64,000 nucleotides of DNA from Schizophyllum amplum. Taxonomy: Eukaryota > Basidiomycota > Agaricomycetes > Agaricales > Schizophyllaceae. The position numbers were made by a program, and so were the translations under genes. The DNA is taken from positions 3,906,001 to 3,970,000 of the forward strand of contig VDMD01000001.1 in assembly GCA_007026445.1 (NCBI GenBank). The letters are read 5' to 3'. This document shows positions 1-9,782 of the stretch, in pieces; position 1 is the stretch's first letter, and the number at the start of each line of letters is the position of its first letter. Under the pieces are notes generated by a model. It was given only the letters and a program-made list of their open reading frames with translations, was not told where the DNA came from and did no database searches.

Positions 1-322
1 CGTGCTGACTGACGTCGGCCACATGCGTCGAAGGCAAGCAGCTGCAGCTCGAAGAATATCGTGTGGACCGTGGAGCATACCGTGGAGCATAATTCTTGTA
101 CGACGGCTCACCCGCAACTGTGCTCTCCGTTTCAACACGCGGGACGACCCGTGCAAAGTCCGTGCAACGAGTTCCGGCCACCTGCAATGAGCTCTTAATT
201 GTGCGCATTCATCCCCGGACAACACAATTGCGCGGAGGCATAACTAAGTGAGACACGGCGCGATATAAAAGCGCGCGGGCGGGGCGAACCAGGGAGCCAC
301 CTGCTTGTCTTTCCCCGACCTA
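1..322 (+). promoter_or_regulatory. Upstream region of pheromone-precursor copy 1
   Basis: No gene is seen here. The stretch matches the upstream region of the second pheromone gene (about 28978-29370) in order and wording: a shared start near GTGCTGACT, the phrase CTGTGCTCTCCGT, a single CCACCTGCAATGAGCTC unit, a CCCCGGACAACACAATTGCGCGGA block and a TATA box. It is therefore the native promoter and leader start of copy 1, now separated from its reading frame by the retrotransposon that begins at 328. The duplicated segment may continue left of the window. Confidence 0.7.
264..270 (+). promoter_or_regulatory. TATA box of pheromone copy 1
   Basis: TATAAAA sits in the context CGCGATATAAAAGCGCGCG. 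The same context occurs at 29313-29319 ahead of the intact pheromone gene. Conservation between the two copies, in otherwise drifting DNA, supports a core promoter. In this copy the LTR element begins 57 bp downstream of the box. Confidence 0.6.
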
Positions 323-327
323 CTTTC

Positions 328-625
328 TGTGACGCGCGCGCCCTGGCCCCCGCTCCTCGGACTTTGCCGTGACCAGTTACGGCCGCTTTCTTCCATGCTG
401 TCTGCTCAGTCAGCACTTACTCAGCTTCCCAGTATCTCTGAGGTCTGCTTAGCAAGCAGACCTGTATATATACGAGGCTCGAAGTACCTACTTTCCTTAG
501 AATTCCCTAGAGTGTTTCCCTCTGTTCGACGAATCGACGTTGTTACAGTTCGTGACCGTGGGAATTCTCTTCCATTTCCGTGTATCGACCCCGTGCCGCT
601 TCGGCTCGGACACGCAGTCGCTACA
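328..625 (+). repeat. 5' LTR (298 bp)
   Basis: The repeat starts TGTGACGCG and ends GTCGCTACA, and it matches 5590-5887 base for base on reading. It holds a short inverted repeat (GTCTGCTTAGCAAGCAGAC) followed by TATATATA, a plausible promoter element. It is preceded by CTTTC, the target duplication. Confidence 0.93.
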
Positions 626-846
626 TATTTTTGAACTCTCGCTCAACGTCTTCGACATCGACACCGACTTCGACTTCGACTCCGACTTCGACTAGCGACA
701 ACTCGACAACCTCTGCTTATCTCATTACCTCTCGTATACCCCGTCAGGACGACGGCTTGATCACCCGCTCAACCTCGACGGTTCTTTCTCGGCTCTAGCT
801 TCAATTTTTTTTTCTTCTCTCTCTTTCGACGACTGGGATATATATC

Positions 847-3800
847 ATGGCGAAGTCATCACGGACGCGTGATGAAGCTGGACGGCTTGCTGCGACCATG
901 GGGGTCGCTGCGATGCCACACGAAGATGAGTCCCTGGCACGGCCAGTAACGACTCACGCTTCCACAGATAGTACGGACCGCGGGTCCAATTCTTTCGGGC
1001 CAAAGGTGCACGACGCGCGCGCCCTGGCCCCCGGGCACGGACGCCCTGGGGTTGTTACGTCCGAGGGCGCCCCAGAGCCTCCTCGGATGTTGGGATTCCC
1101 AGCCACAACGGCTGCGGGATCTCGCCGAGGTCTTTCAGCCACGACGGCTGAGGGGCTTCGTCGGGGTCTCCTAGCCACGACGGCCAAGGAGCCCCAAACT
1201 TCGACCGTCTTGGAGACGAGCTCGAAGTCGGCCGAGGCAGCCGGTGCTCCTGCACAGCATGCCTTTACCGCGCTACCCCCGGAGGACTACACGTCCGATG
1301 GTGGCGATGACGCCGGCAAGGATGCTGACGACAGCGAACGCGCGCGGACTGCGCCTCGCGCCATACGAGCTACGAGTAGACCTAGTCAGAGAGTACTAGA
1401 CACTCGTAATGGATCGTTTTTGCACAACGTACGCATGCGTCGCGGCGTTGACGACAACTCAGACGGTAACAATGGCGACCGTTCTGACGTGTCTGATGAG
1501 CATACGGTCCCTATCGCGAACCCCACAGGAAAGGGGAAGGGAACCGATGTCAGAAATTTTGGGAATCTTGACTTCACTGAGGAAGAACAGGATCCCGAGA
1601 TTCAGAAGCAGATCTGGGATTCTGCTGCACGAGACAATTGTCGTGGGTTGAAGCTTATCGACAAGGCTACCACGTCGCACGCGTCGCCTCATGGTGAGGG
1701 AATCGCGTTGCTGTCTGAACTTCGGGACGAAGTTCATCGCAAAACTCTCGAGTTAGCGGACTACGCTATAATGAGTGCTAAGCTTGATAAGCAGCTCAAG
1801 GAGCTGACTCGGAAGTACAATGATCTCGTGGAGATCATGAGCGACCAGACTCGCTCGCAGGGAGGTGCACGGGATCAGCCGACCGAAAGTCAACCGGCAC
1901 GTGATTTCGGGATCAAAGTCGAGCGGTCGAGGACCGCAATCCCTGCAGCTGCTCCCACGTCTCGCTTCAGTGCCGAGATGCCGGTACGACGCGAAGACAA
2001 GACCCGTCCCAGTTATCAAGGGGACGAGGGTAATTACTGGTCCCAGTATATGGACAGTATTCTGGAACGAGTTAAGGGTTCCGCGGATTCAGATGATCCT
2101 GATGACGATAGCTATAGCTCGGGCTCCGACACGGACTCGCAGCGACCTGACAAGGGTGCGCACAGTTGCAAACCTAAGTATAGTAAGCTACGACCCGTGC
2201 CACCCGAGATATACGATGGCAATGAGGACGATGAGGCGTTCTGGCGCTTCGTCATTGAGAGCCTACAGTATGTGACCGACGGACATGTCCCGTGGTCGCG
2301 TCAGGTAGATATGATCGCTCGCTACCTTACAGACAAGGCGCGATTGTTCTACACGCAGAACGTGATGTTCGGCGAAGGCCGCCGAACACCGAGGCTCAAG
2401 GAGTTCTTTCGAAACTTATTTGACTATTGTTTTTCGATGAACTACCGTGACAAATGTCGCACCCGCTATCACCAATGCGTGCAGGAGGGGCGTGATATAC
2501 GCGAGTACAAGCATGAACTCGAGCGCTTCTGGGTTGTCCTGACCGAGGAGAGTGCTCGAAACCGGGTACTCAAGTTCTGGGATGGCCTTGATGTCTGGCT
2601 CGAACGTCGTCTCATGGAAGACGGATTCAATAAAGATATCGATGATTTTGAATCTACCTATGAGCGCGCCGCGCTCCTCTGGCAAGCGGACCAGAACGCT
2701 AAAGCTAAGTCGCACGACCGGTGCGGCGATACAACGTCCAGCGACGACGAGTCGTTCGACCCTCCCGAGCAAGGATATACTGGCGATAGTCCACCTAGGA
2801 AGCCCAGGGGCAGTGTAGCCCGCCCGTGGAACAAGTCTCCCGAGCTCCTCCAGCAATTGCGCGAGGAAGGACGGTGCTTCAACTGCGAAAGCAGGTATCA
2901 CATCAGTAGGGACTGTCCAGAGGTGGATGAGCTTGCCTCTCGCTCTTCTTACGATGCCCCCGGCTTCGCTGTCAACACCGTTGCTCTTGAGGATATGGCG
3001 CGTCGCATCGACGAACGTCGCGCTGCAGATCGAAGGACTGCCTCCTTTGTAGACATGTCTGTTAATGTCATCAGTGTTCAGCAGTGTCCTGTGCTTTGTG
3101 ACACCTCTGCTGCAGGCCCTGTGCGACCGACTCGTAAAGCTCCAGATGGCGGGGTCGCTCAAATCGTCGTCCATTCTCAAATACCTGGGCATCACGCACC
3201 CAAATCATTCGTTCCTGCTGTCCGCCCTGGATGGCAGACGCGTGAAGCGGCGCTCGAACAGTGCTCTCTGAGGGCTGATAAATCCTGCCTTCTAGAACCC
3301 GATTATCATGTTCTTGGCCATGTTGTTGGCTCACAAGGCATTCGCATCGATCCGTCCCATGTCGACGAGATCGCGAAGCGGCCCGCACCGACGAGCAAGC
3401 GCCTCTTGCGTGGCTTTTGCGGCGCTGTAGGATGGCTAGCGGACAACATCGCGGGCATCGTGGCGCCGCTCAGCGTCCTACACGAGCTTTGTAGCGAAAC
3501 GCACCGCTGGGAGTGGGAATTTGCCCAGCAGCGCGCCTTCGAGGACTGCAAGCGCCTCGTCGCGGCGAGTCGCCGCATCGAATTTGCGCGTCGTGGCCTC
3601 GAACTCGACGCGGACGGCAAGCCGAGTGCCAGTGTCTTCCTCGTTACTGATGGAAATAAGTCAGCGCTGTGGGGCATTGTCATTAATGGTGACGACTGGC
3701 GTACCGGCGATATTATCGCAGGTTTCTCTACTGAGTTGAGTGCGACTCAGCAGAATTATCCTGTGCACGAGATAGAGATGTTAGCTGGCTTCGAGGCAAT

Positions 3801-5391
3801 GCAGCGACATCGGGGCTTACTGCAGGGGTTTCCCTTTACATGGGTGACGGACCATCGTGGTCTGGTACACCTTCTGCACCAGCGTAATCTGTCTAGACGA
3901 CAGGCGCGCTGGCTCGAGAACCTTGGCGAGTTCGACTTTGAGGTGGTCTACCCCTCGAGAGCGCACACTCCGTTAGCTAATGGACCGTTCCGTATATGCG
4001 AGCTTGCCTCACCTGGGCGGATTCGTGTCCAGTCCGAGTTCCCGTCTTTCGATGAAGACGGCTCGTCAATTGACTTCGAGGGTGTGGACATAGCTCGGTT
4101 ATTTGTGACCGAGTATGGCCCCCTCGCGGTTTCCGCGTGTGGTATTGAGGGCGACCTGCCGTGCTACGATCGTTTGAATGGCTCTGCCAAGGCTCTGAAC
4201 GAGTGGGCGCACCGCATCGCGTCGCGCGGGAAAGGCTCCGCGACCTTGTCAAAGTTGCCGCGAAAGGCGGAAGATGGCGCTGTTGCAGAGCTATTTCCAC
4301 CCTCGGGCATGCTGGGTAACTTTGCAGAGACGCCCCAGGAGTGTCTGGACGGGTGTGCCAGCGCAGCCCAAGACGCACTGGGAAGGTGGAAGAACAATGG
4401 CTCACCTGAACGAGATGTTCTTTCCCACGAATCGGCAGGAAATGGTTCACAACCGTTGATTCTGTCACGCTCTCCCCATAAAATTGCAGAAACAATGCAT
4501 TTGAATGGTGCCCGAGCAGGGGAAATTGAGAGCGCACCTGTATCTGAACCACAGCAGACGCTGTCAACAGCCGAGCCGGCCTCGTGGGAACTGCAGTCAC
4601 AATGTCACGTCACGACTTCGGACCATGACGCCGCACCTGTCAAGTACAATGGTGGCGCGCCGCCCGCTCATTCCAAGAGCAATCCGGATTCGGCTGGGAC
4701 TGAGCCATGCCTCACAGGATCTCAGCACGACCATTCTCTCATCATAACACTCCCATTAATTTCCCTCTATCCCATCCTACCTATGAACCAGAACGACGAG
4801 CTCCTCAACTACACCTTCGGCGGGGACAACAACACTCCTTCCAAATCCGGCGACAATGGCACAATGAAGGACGCGATCTCGCGCGTGCCTGGCGAGGATC
4901 CATTGACTGATCCGGAGGACCTCACCCTGCTTGATCTCGCCCCCGCGCCAAGTGTTGGCCGCCGCACCCTACCTGCCGCGTGGTCCATCATCGGCAGCCG
5001 TGTTCTCATTCCTGTCTACCAGCCCGACGCGCCGCCGCCTGCCTTGCCGCACTACACCCATCGTATCGCATTCCGCACATTCCGCACCATCGGCGAGTGC
5101 TGCACCTTCCCGGTCCCGATCGGATACGACACTGCCCTCGAGCGCATCATCCGCGACACAAAGATCGGCAAGAACATCGCACGCGTCGACCTCGACCGCG
5201 GCCGTGTCAAGCGTGTACCCAAGGACGAACACATCTCGCGCACCTTCTGGGTTGCGGACCTGGATGGCATCCGCGACGACGCTCAGGCGAAGCGTCTCAT
5301 AAACGACTTGGAGGGAGAGCAGCGCGAGTCGACTCAGGAGGAGATCCTCGTGCAGGAAGCTACGCGCTCCGAGGCAGTACCGGCCGCGTGA
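847..5391 (+). CDS. Retrotransposon gag-RNase H fusion protein lacking RT and integrase
   Basis: This is one open frame of 1,514 residues with no intron needed. Residues 1-640 are gag-like: charged, with a coiled-coil-like stretch near 300-330. A CCHC zinc knuckle follows at about 677-690 (C-x2-C-x4-H-x4-C). A relic of the aspartic protease start (CDTSAA) sits near 751-756. The frame then joins directly to the end of an RT region (HVLGHVVGSQGIRIDP, about 820). RNase H follows, with the acidic residues visible in VTDG (about 933), HEIEM (about 976) and VTDHRG (about 1000). The whole RT finger/palm region, including the YxDD motif, is missing. The last 450 or so residues are low in complexity and then unrecognised, and I find no HHCC finger or DDE core of an integrase. 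An open frame of this length despite lost enzymes suggests the product is still used, perhaps as gag. A random internal deletion that happened to keep frame is the other possibility. Confidence 0.85.
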   Translation: MAKSSRTRDEAGRLAATMGVAAMPHEDESLARPVTTHASTDSTDRGSNSFGPKVHDARALAPGHGRPGVVTSEGAPEPPRMLGFPATTAAGSRRGLSATTAEGLRRGLLATTAKEPQTSTVLETSSKSAEAAGAPAQHAFTALPPEDYTSDGGDDAGKDADDSERARTAPRAIRATSRPSQRVLDTRNGSFLHNVRMRRGVDDNSDGNNGDRSDVSDEHTVPIANPTGKGKGTDVRNFGNLDFTEEEQDPEIQKQIWDSAARDNCRGLKLIDKATTSHASPHGEGIALLSELRDEVHRKTLELADYAIMSAKLDKQLKELTRKYNDLVEIMSDQTRSQGGARDQPTESQPARDFGIKVERSRTAIPAAAPTSRFSAEMPVRREDKTRPSYQGDEGNYWSQYMDSILERVKGSADSDDPDDDSYSSGSDTDSQRPDKGAHSCKPKYSKLRPVPPEIYDGNEDDEAFWRFVIESLQYVTDGHVPWSRQVDMIARYLTDKARLFYTQNVMFGEGRRTPRLKEFFRNLFDYCFSMNYRDKCRTRYHQCVQEGRDIREYKHELERFWVVLTEESARNRVLKFWDGLDVWLERRLMEDGFNKDIDDFESTYERAALLWQADQNAKAKSHDRCGDTTSSDDESFDPPEQGYTGDSPPRKPRGSVARPWNKSPELLQQLREEGRCFNCESRYHISRDCPEVDELASRSSYDAPGFAVNTVALEDMARRIDERRAADRRTASFVDMSVNVISVQQCPVLCDTSAAGPVRPTRKAPDGGVAQIVVHSQIPGHHAPKSFVPAVRPGWQTREAALEQCSLRADKSCLLEPDYHVLGHVVGSQGIRIDPSHVDEIAKRPAPTSKRLLRGFCGAVGWLADNIAGIVAPLSVLHELCSETHRWEWEFAQQRAFEDCKRLVAASRRIEFARRGLELDADGKPSASVFLVTDGNKSALWGIVINGDDWRTGDIIAGFSTELSATQQNYPVHEIEMLAGFEAMQRHRGLLQGFPFTWVTDHRGLVHLLHQRNLSRRQARWLENLGEFDFEVVYPSRAHTPLANGPFRICELASPGRIRVQSEFPSFDEDGSSIDFEGVDIARLFVTEYGPLAVSACGIEGDLPCYDRLNGSAKALNEWAHRIASRGKGSATLSKLPRKAEDGAVAELFPPSGMLGNFAETPQECLDGCASAAQDALGRWKNNGSPERDVLSHESAGNGSQPLILSRSPHKIAETMHLNGARAGEIESAPVSEPQQTLSTAEPASWELQSQCHVTTSDHDAAPVKYNGGAPPAHSKSNPDSAGTEPCLTGSQHDHSLIITLPLISLYPILPMNQNDELLNYTFGGDNNTPSKSGDNGTMKDAISRVPGEDPLTDPEDLTLLDLAPAPSVGRRTLPAAWSIIGSRVLIPVYQPDAPPPALPHYTHRIAFRTFRTIGECCTFPVPIGYDTALERIIRDTKIGKNIARVDLDRGRVKRVPKDEHISRTFWVADLDGIRDDAQAKRLINDLEGEQRESTQEEILVQEATRSEAVPAA

Positions 5392-5578
5392 GCTCCGCGC
5401 GCCGCCAGATCGCGATCCAGGCGTCGGAGGCGCGCGATGAAGAAGCGCAGGTTGAACGACGACTACTAGGTAGTTCGTGTTCGCGCATGGACAGTCTTTT
5501 ATTTATATTCCGTTACTCGTATTGACCACCGACTCTCTTTACTATACCCTGGCGTGTGTAGCGCCTCTGCGTGGCGCT

Positions 5579-5587
5579 GGAGGGGGG
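5579..5587 (+). other. Polypurine tract
   Basis: GGAGGGGGG lies two bases before the 3' LTR. This is the expected place and composition for the plus-strand primer of an LTR element. Confidence 0.7.
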
Positions 5588-5589
5588 TA

Positions 5590-5887
5590 TGTGACGCGCG
5601 CGCCCTGGCCCCCGCTCCTCGGACTTTGCCGTGACCAGTTACGGCCGCTTTCTTCCATGCTGTCTGCTCAGTCAGCACTTACTCAGCTTCCCAGTATCTC
5701 TGAGGTCTGCTTAGCAAGCAGACCTGTATATATACGAGGCTCGAAGTACCTACTTTCCTTAGAATTCCCTAGAGTGTTTCCCTCTGTTCGACGAATCGAC
5801 GTTGTTACAGTTCGTGACCGTGGGAATTCTCTTCCATTTCCGTGTATCGACCCCGTGCCGCTTCGGCTCGGACACGCAGTCGCTACA
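5590..5887 (+). repeat. 3' LTR (298 bp)
   Basis: This copy is identical to the 5' LTR at 328-625. It is followed by CTTTC (5888-5892), the second copy of the 5-bp target duplication. A transcript started in this LTR would run into the pheromone copy downstream. Confidence 0.93.
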
Positions 5888-6016
5888 CTTTCCCTAAGCC
5901 CCATACCAGAGGCTTTACTTGTCCAGATACACCTCAAGTTCGTCTTCGACACTTGACGGTCTCTTCACCGCCCCCGCCAAGTTCACCGACTCTACAGTAC
6001 ACCCGCCGAACCCAAC

Positions 6017-6245
6017 ATGGACTCGCGCCTTCCCCATCTCGCTCGCGTCCCTCATCCCCTCCGCGGCCTCCGGCTCAGCGACGCCCACGCCGACGCCGGT
6101 CTCGGAGCCCGGCATCGCTCCCTCGGCAGCGTTGTCCTCCCTGCGCCCGTCCGCGGCACTGGCGACTATCCTGGAGGGCATCATGGTCGATGAGGAGCGA
6201 CAGTGCGGTAACAACAGCAACGGGTTCTACTGTGTTGTGTCGTAA
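6017..6245 (+). pseudogene. Mating-pheromone precursor copy 1, start codon out of frame
   Basis: The C-terminal part matches the intact precursor at 29617-29838: a proline/serine/alanine-rich leader, then DEER, the mature-peptide region QCGNNSNGFYC and the CaaX box CVVS, ending at TAA 6243-6245. The expected ATG at 6017 is followed by four extra bases (TCGC) relative to the other copy. The ATG frame therefore ends at 6191-6193 without reaching the pheromone. In the pheromone frame there is a stop at 5895-5897 and no ATG until 6183, which would give only 20 residues (MVDEER plus the mature part). The native promoter is also cut off by the LTR element at 328-5887. Both lesions suggest loss of function. 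Splicing or use of the internal ATG cannot be ruled out. The mature-peptide codons differ little from the intact copy, so the damage is recent or the peptide is still selected. Confidence 0.75.
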
Positions 6246-6985
6246 GTCCCTCATGGGCTGGCGATGGTGAGTAGAGATGTGCGCGCGTGAGAGCTGGCAG
6301 CTTTATATTCAGTGCCGGTTTGTCAGTAGTCCGACTCAGACCCTCTTCGACTTCATGAATTTACTCGCGCATCCACGGAGTCGCTCGACACCCCTGCGAT
6401 ACCTCCCCCGGACTAAATGCTCGCTTCTGTATTGTAGGACCGTCTTTATTACCTCCTTTATTGTGCGTGTCCACAGATCCTTACGCAAGTTGGTCGCGCG
6501 TGTTCACACCCCCCTCAGTATTTTCGTCATGTTCATTGTCTGCTCCGAGCATTTGCGCAGATGCATGGACAATACTTCGATAGTCTCACACGGACGCAGC
6601 AGACAACCTACCTCTCACTAATACCTACTTTAGGTACTAATCCCCTAGCTAATGCAGGACATTCGGCTTCGCTCTCTGACTGCGGGCGCCAATGTATATG
6701 CTTCCATATGAATTTTATGGCCGCACGATATACTGTAACTTAGCTACATAAGTAGTCAACGAGTGCGATTGTTCTGTAGTAGTTCGTGTACCAAATTGCT
6801 TGTGCTGAACCTGATCCTTGCATCTCGATGCCTCGCTCATACCACATAAGCTCAGACGAACCACTGAATATAACATTGAATGCCGATCGCAGATGGTCGG
6901 AGTCGATCGACGGGCAGCGAACGAGGAGTCGGAGTCGGAACGACTTGCATATGCGGACAAGAATACAACAGTGTACAATGTGTGT
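6246..6985. other. Spacer between pheromone copy 1 and FunK1-A
   Basis: No gene is seen. The stretch aligns in pieces with 29839-30660, including the phrases TTTGTCAGTAGTCCGAC and CACGGAGTCGCTCGACACCCC. It thus belongs to the duplicated pheromone-kinase segment and holds the 3' ends of both convergent genes. Confidence 0.6.
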
Positions 6986-9472
6986 CTACGCATCATGAGA
7001 CTCCCCGGAATGGCGAAGAGAGGATGGGCGCGCCGGGCCCCGATTCTTCTTGGTCGGAGACTCGTCCAACTCCTCCTGCGACTTCCGCTTGGTGCCGGAC
7101 GAGTTTGAGTAGGGGAGAGCACGCTGCGGCTTCAACAATTCCACCGACAAGCTAGGGAGCTCACCGCCGCCAACGTCGACGTCGTCTTCATCGTCCGAGC
7201 CCAAAAACGCCGCACCTGCTTCCAGGTCGTCGATCGTAGTCTGTATAGCGTGGAGGACGAAATCGTAACGCTCCTTCGAATCCTTGCGCATCACACTGAC
7301 GTCGCGAGTATGCGCTTTCTTTTTTTTCACGAGCGCCTGCCTTCCGTTGAAATTTTCTAGGCAAAAGTCGTGCAGATTTTGGAGAAGCGGTACAAAGCGC
7401 CTGAACCAAGGTTTGACGTCGTCTTTATTGAAGGAGACAGCGAGGTGTTTGAACTTTGCGTCGTAAGCCGTCTCGGGGTCGTGGTTTTCCCATTTGGCCA
7501 GCGTAGCGCTCCGGTTGGGCTGTCCCGGACCATCGTAAGTAAAGCAGATCCAACATAGGCACCTAAGCGTGCACGTCAACAATCGTCCTCTTGAGAGCTC
7601 AGCGGCTTACCAGTAAAAGGATTCCAGATCATCCAAATAGTCATGCATCAGGCGCTGCGAGTCTGGCGGCACTGTCTGCGCATTCGGGTCCGGAAGTTTA
7701 TATCCATAACTATTCAGCACGTGAAGTGATTGATACGCGCGTGTGCCCTGAAGTAGAAACGTCAGCTGATGCCGAAAACGACTGACGAGCGCATGCTATA
7801 TCGCCCACATACCGTCCTGAAATCAACTCCGACATTGCTAGACTGTCGATTCAGGGAGATGGCCATGTCGAGGTCGATGATTACACCCTTCCACCCATCT
7901 TCTGCATCCTCATCTCCCATGAGGATGTTGGAAATGCTGACATCCCTGTGGAGGATGTCCTTGTCCCACAGATTTTGATGACCTTGGATGTGTCAGAAGC
8001 GTGTTTGGTCAGGTATGCGACCGCCGACGTACCCTTGATCGCATCCCGGAAGGTGGTCAAAATCTGCCTCTGATCCTTGAAATGGTCGATCGAGTCACCG
8101 TACCGGCGAAGAACGATTGAGGACCACTCGCGGTCGTGGAATTTCGTTCCGTCTCCCGTACCCCCAGGCCCACGGCTCTCCGACACTCTCCAGGCCCTCG
8201 TGTCGAACGCCAACATCTGGCCAACGCCCTTCACGCCGACCGCGGCGAGCAGGTACTTCCATTCGGGAACTCGACCTGACGGGCGGTACGACTGCTTGAC
8301 GATCACCTTGCCGAGGGTCGCATGCTCGCCCGCCCAGTACACCCCACCGCGACCGCGCAAGCCGCGCCGGAAGTGCAGAGGCTTGTTGTGAACTCGGATC
8401 TCGAGTTCTTCCGTGACCCAAAGGCGGCGGTCCTTGACGACTCCAAGTCCGTCCTCTACGTCGACCGGGATCTCCACTGGCACGGCGTTCGGCGGGAGTA
8501 AGTCTGCAGGTATATTGTCGAGGACCCTGCGAAGTGTCGATTTGTAGAAGCGAGTGCGCTGTTTGCCCTTGTTTTTGAAATAAAGAGTAGGGTTGTAGCC
8601 GATACTCGGTGCGTCGTCCGAGCAGATGAGGCGAAAGAGGTGTACGAACGTGATCGGATCCTCATGGTAGTTAACCTCGACGGTCGACATCATGCCGCAG
8701 CGGTCGAAGCGGTAATAGCGGAAATTCTTCTCGGTGATGATGTAGGCGGGCACGAACTCGCGGTTATGCTGCTGAATGAAGCACTGCCTATTGTTTGTTA
8801 GCTACCATGCAGCACGTAGACCATCCAGGAGACGCACCTGGCATAGACGCTCAATTGGATTCCATCTTTGAAGGGGCTGCAGCTGACGTCCTTTTTGGCG
8901 TCGCCGACGGTAGTGAGGAGATCGTAGTTGGCCCATTCATCGGGGAGCTCAGTCGAGGAAGATGGAAAGGGATCGTCGCCGTTGATAAGCGGTCCCCGGC
9001 CGACCACGCTGTAGTCAGGGCTTGTGCTGAGCTGCTCATCGACGTGCGGTGCGTGCTTCACTTTGTTGTTCCACGTTAACATGAACCGCCGATCTTTAAT
9101 TTCAAAGTGCTGCAATATCGTGCGAAAGATGGCCGCCTGAGGGTCATAAAGCTCGCGTTCGTTTTGGACCGCCGCAGGAATGTCTCGCCACCGGTGCTTT
9201 TCGTCGTCGTAGAGAGAAGTCTTGCGTAGAAACGACTGTATGGCAGCAGTTTGGGTGGCGTCAGGCTTTAGCGGGGTGACGCGGTCAACGTGATGGTTTT
9301 GTAGCTCCTGCCTGAGTCGTAGTTGGAGATGCTGCGTTACTGTGCGATGCCCGTACGACGAACCTCCAGCGCCGATCGTCCATGGTGTATCGGTTACATT
9401 GAAAGAAGTCGTCGCGGAGGGCTCCGGCGTTCTTCGACTCGTTGAAGGCGAGCTAGCGATGGCTGGCGACAT
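6986..9472 (-). CDS. FunK1-type protein kinase (copy A)
   Basis: FunK1 kinases are a fungal family expanded in Agaricomycetes; their substrates are unknown. Five exons close in frame (9472-8838, 8787-8033, 7982-7813, 7747-7611, 7562-6986), giving 757 residues with introns of 48-65 nt. Kinase motifs visible are a glycine-rich loop (GRGGVYWA), the beta-3 lysine in VIVKQ (about 378), the catalytic loop LHRDVSISNIL (about 475, split off on its own exon) and DLD in the DFG position (about 503). A conserved segment follows (DYLDDLESFYWCLCWICF). The tail ends in an acidic run and a basic patch (TKRKSQEELDESPTKK) that could act as a nuclear signal. The start ATG at 9472 gives a serine/threonine-rich N terminus without a signal peptide. 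It lies tail to tail with pheromone copy 1, as copy D does with pheromone copy 2. Confidence 0.9.
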
Positions 9473-9782
9473 CGTGGCACTGGTTGCCGGTGCAGACAGT
9501 GATTGTATTACATGTTATCCACTTTCACACGCCACATAATAATATCCGATATATACACGTAATCACATCCCCTGAATTCAGCCTGTTCAAGGCGTAAGCC
9601 TGTGGATCATATGTTCCGTTGTGCGGATTATCTGCTGCGTAAATCGTTTGGAGCCTCATTTGAAGACATGCAAATCTCATGATACTATATAGCCCGCTGG
9701 CGCCGTTTCAGTAAGAGAATGTTTGCGTCAAGGAGAGCCTGCCAAGTACGCACGCGGGCAGCGTGTAACGACTTGACAATAC
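9473..9782. other. Upstream region of FunK1-A
   Basis: These 310 bp lie between the FunK1-A start and the stop of the next minus-strand gene. No coding signal or repeat was recognised. By position it must hold the kinase promoter; a TATATATA-like run lies near 9549. Confidence 0.4.

Larger units (their letters stand above)
328..5887 (+). mobile_element. Gypsy-type LTR retrotransposon, non-autonomous, recently inserted
   Basis: The element is 5,560 bp. It has two LTRs of 298 bp each (328-625 and 5590-5887), both TG...CA, and I find no difference between them by eye. The 5-bp target duplication CTTTC lies at 323-327 and 5888-5892. A purine-rich tract lies just before the 3' LTR. A single long open frame (847-5391) carries a gag-like part, a zinc knuckle, a protease-start relic and an RNase H domain, but no reverse transcriptase palm motif and no integrase. 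It therefore must have moved with enzymes from a related helper. Identical LTRs and an intact target duplication point to recent insertion. The target is the presumed 5' leader of a pheromone-precursor gene. No canonical TGG primer-binding site is seen right after the 5' LTR, so the priming mode is unresolved. Confidence 0.93.

Noticed and set aside
4790..5391. Integrase or chromodomain at the C terminus of the retroelement protein
   Set aside because: No HHCC zinc finger, no spaced D-D-E core and no chromodomain aromatic cage could be found.
7881..8753. Open frame read as a separate short kinase fragment
   Set aside because: It is exon 2 of FunK1-A read through intron 2; splicing restores the HRD exon.
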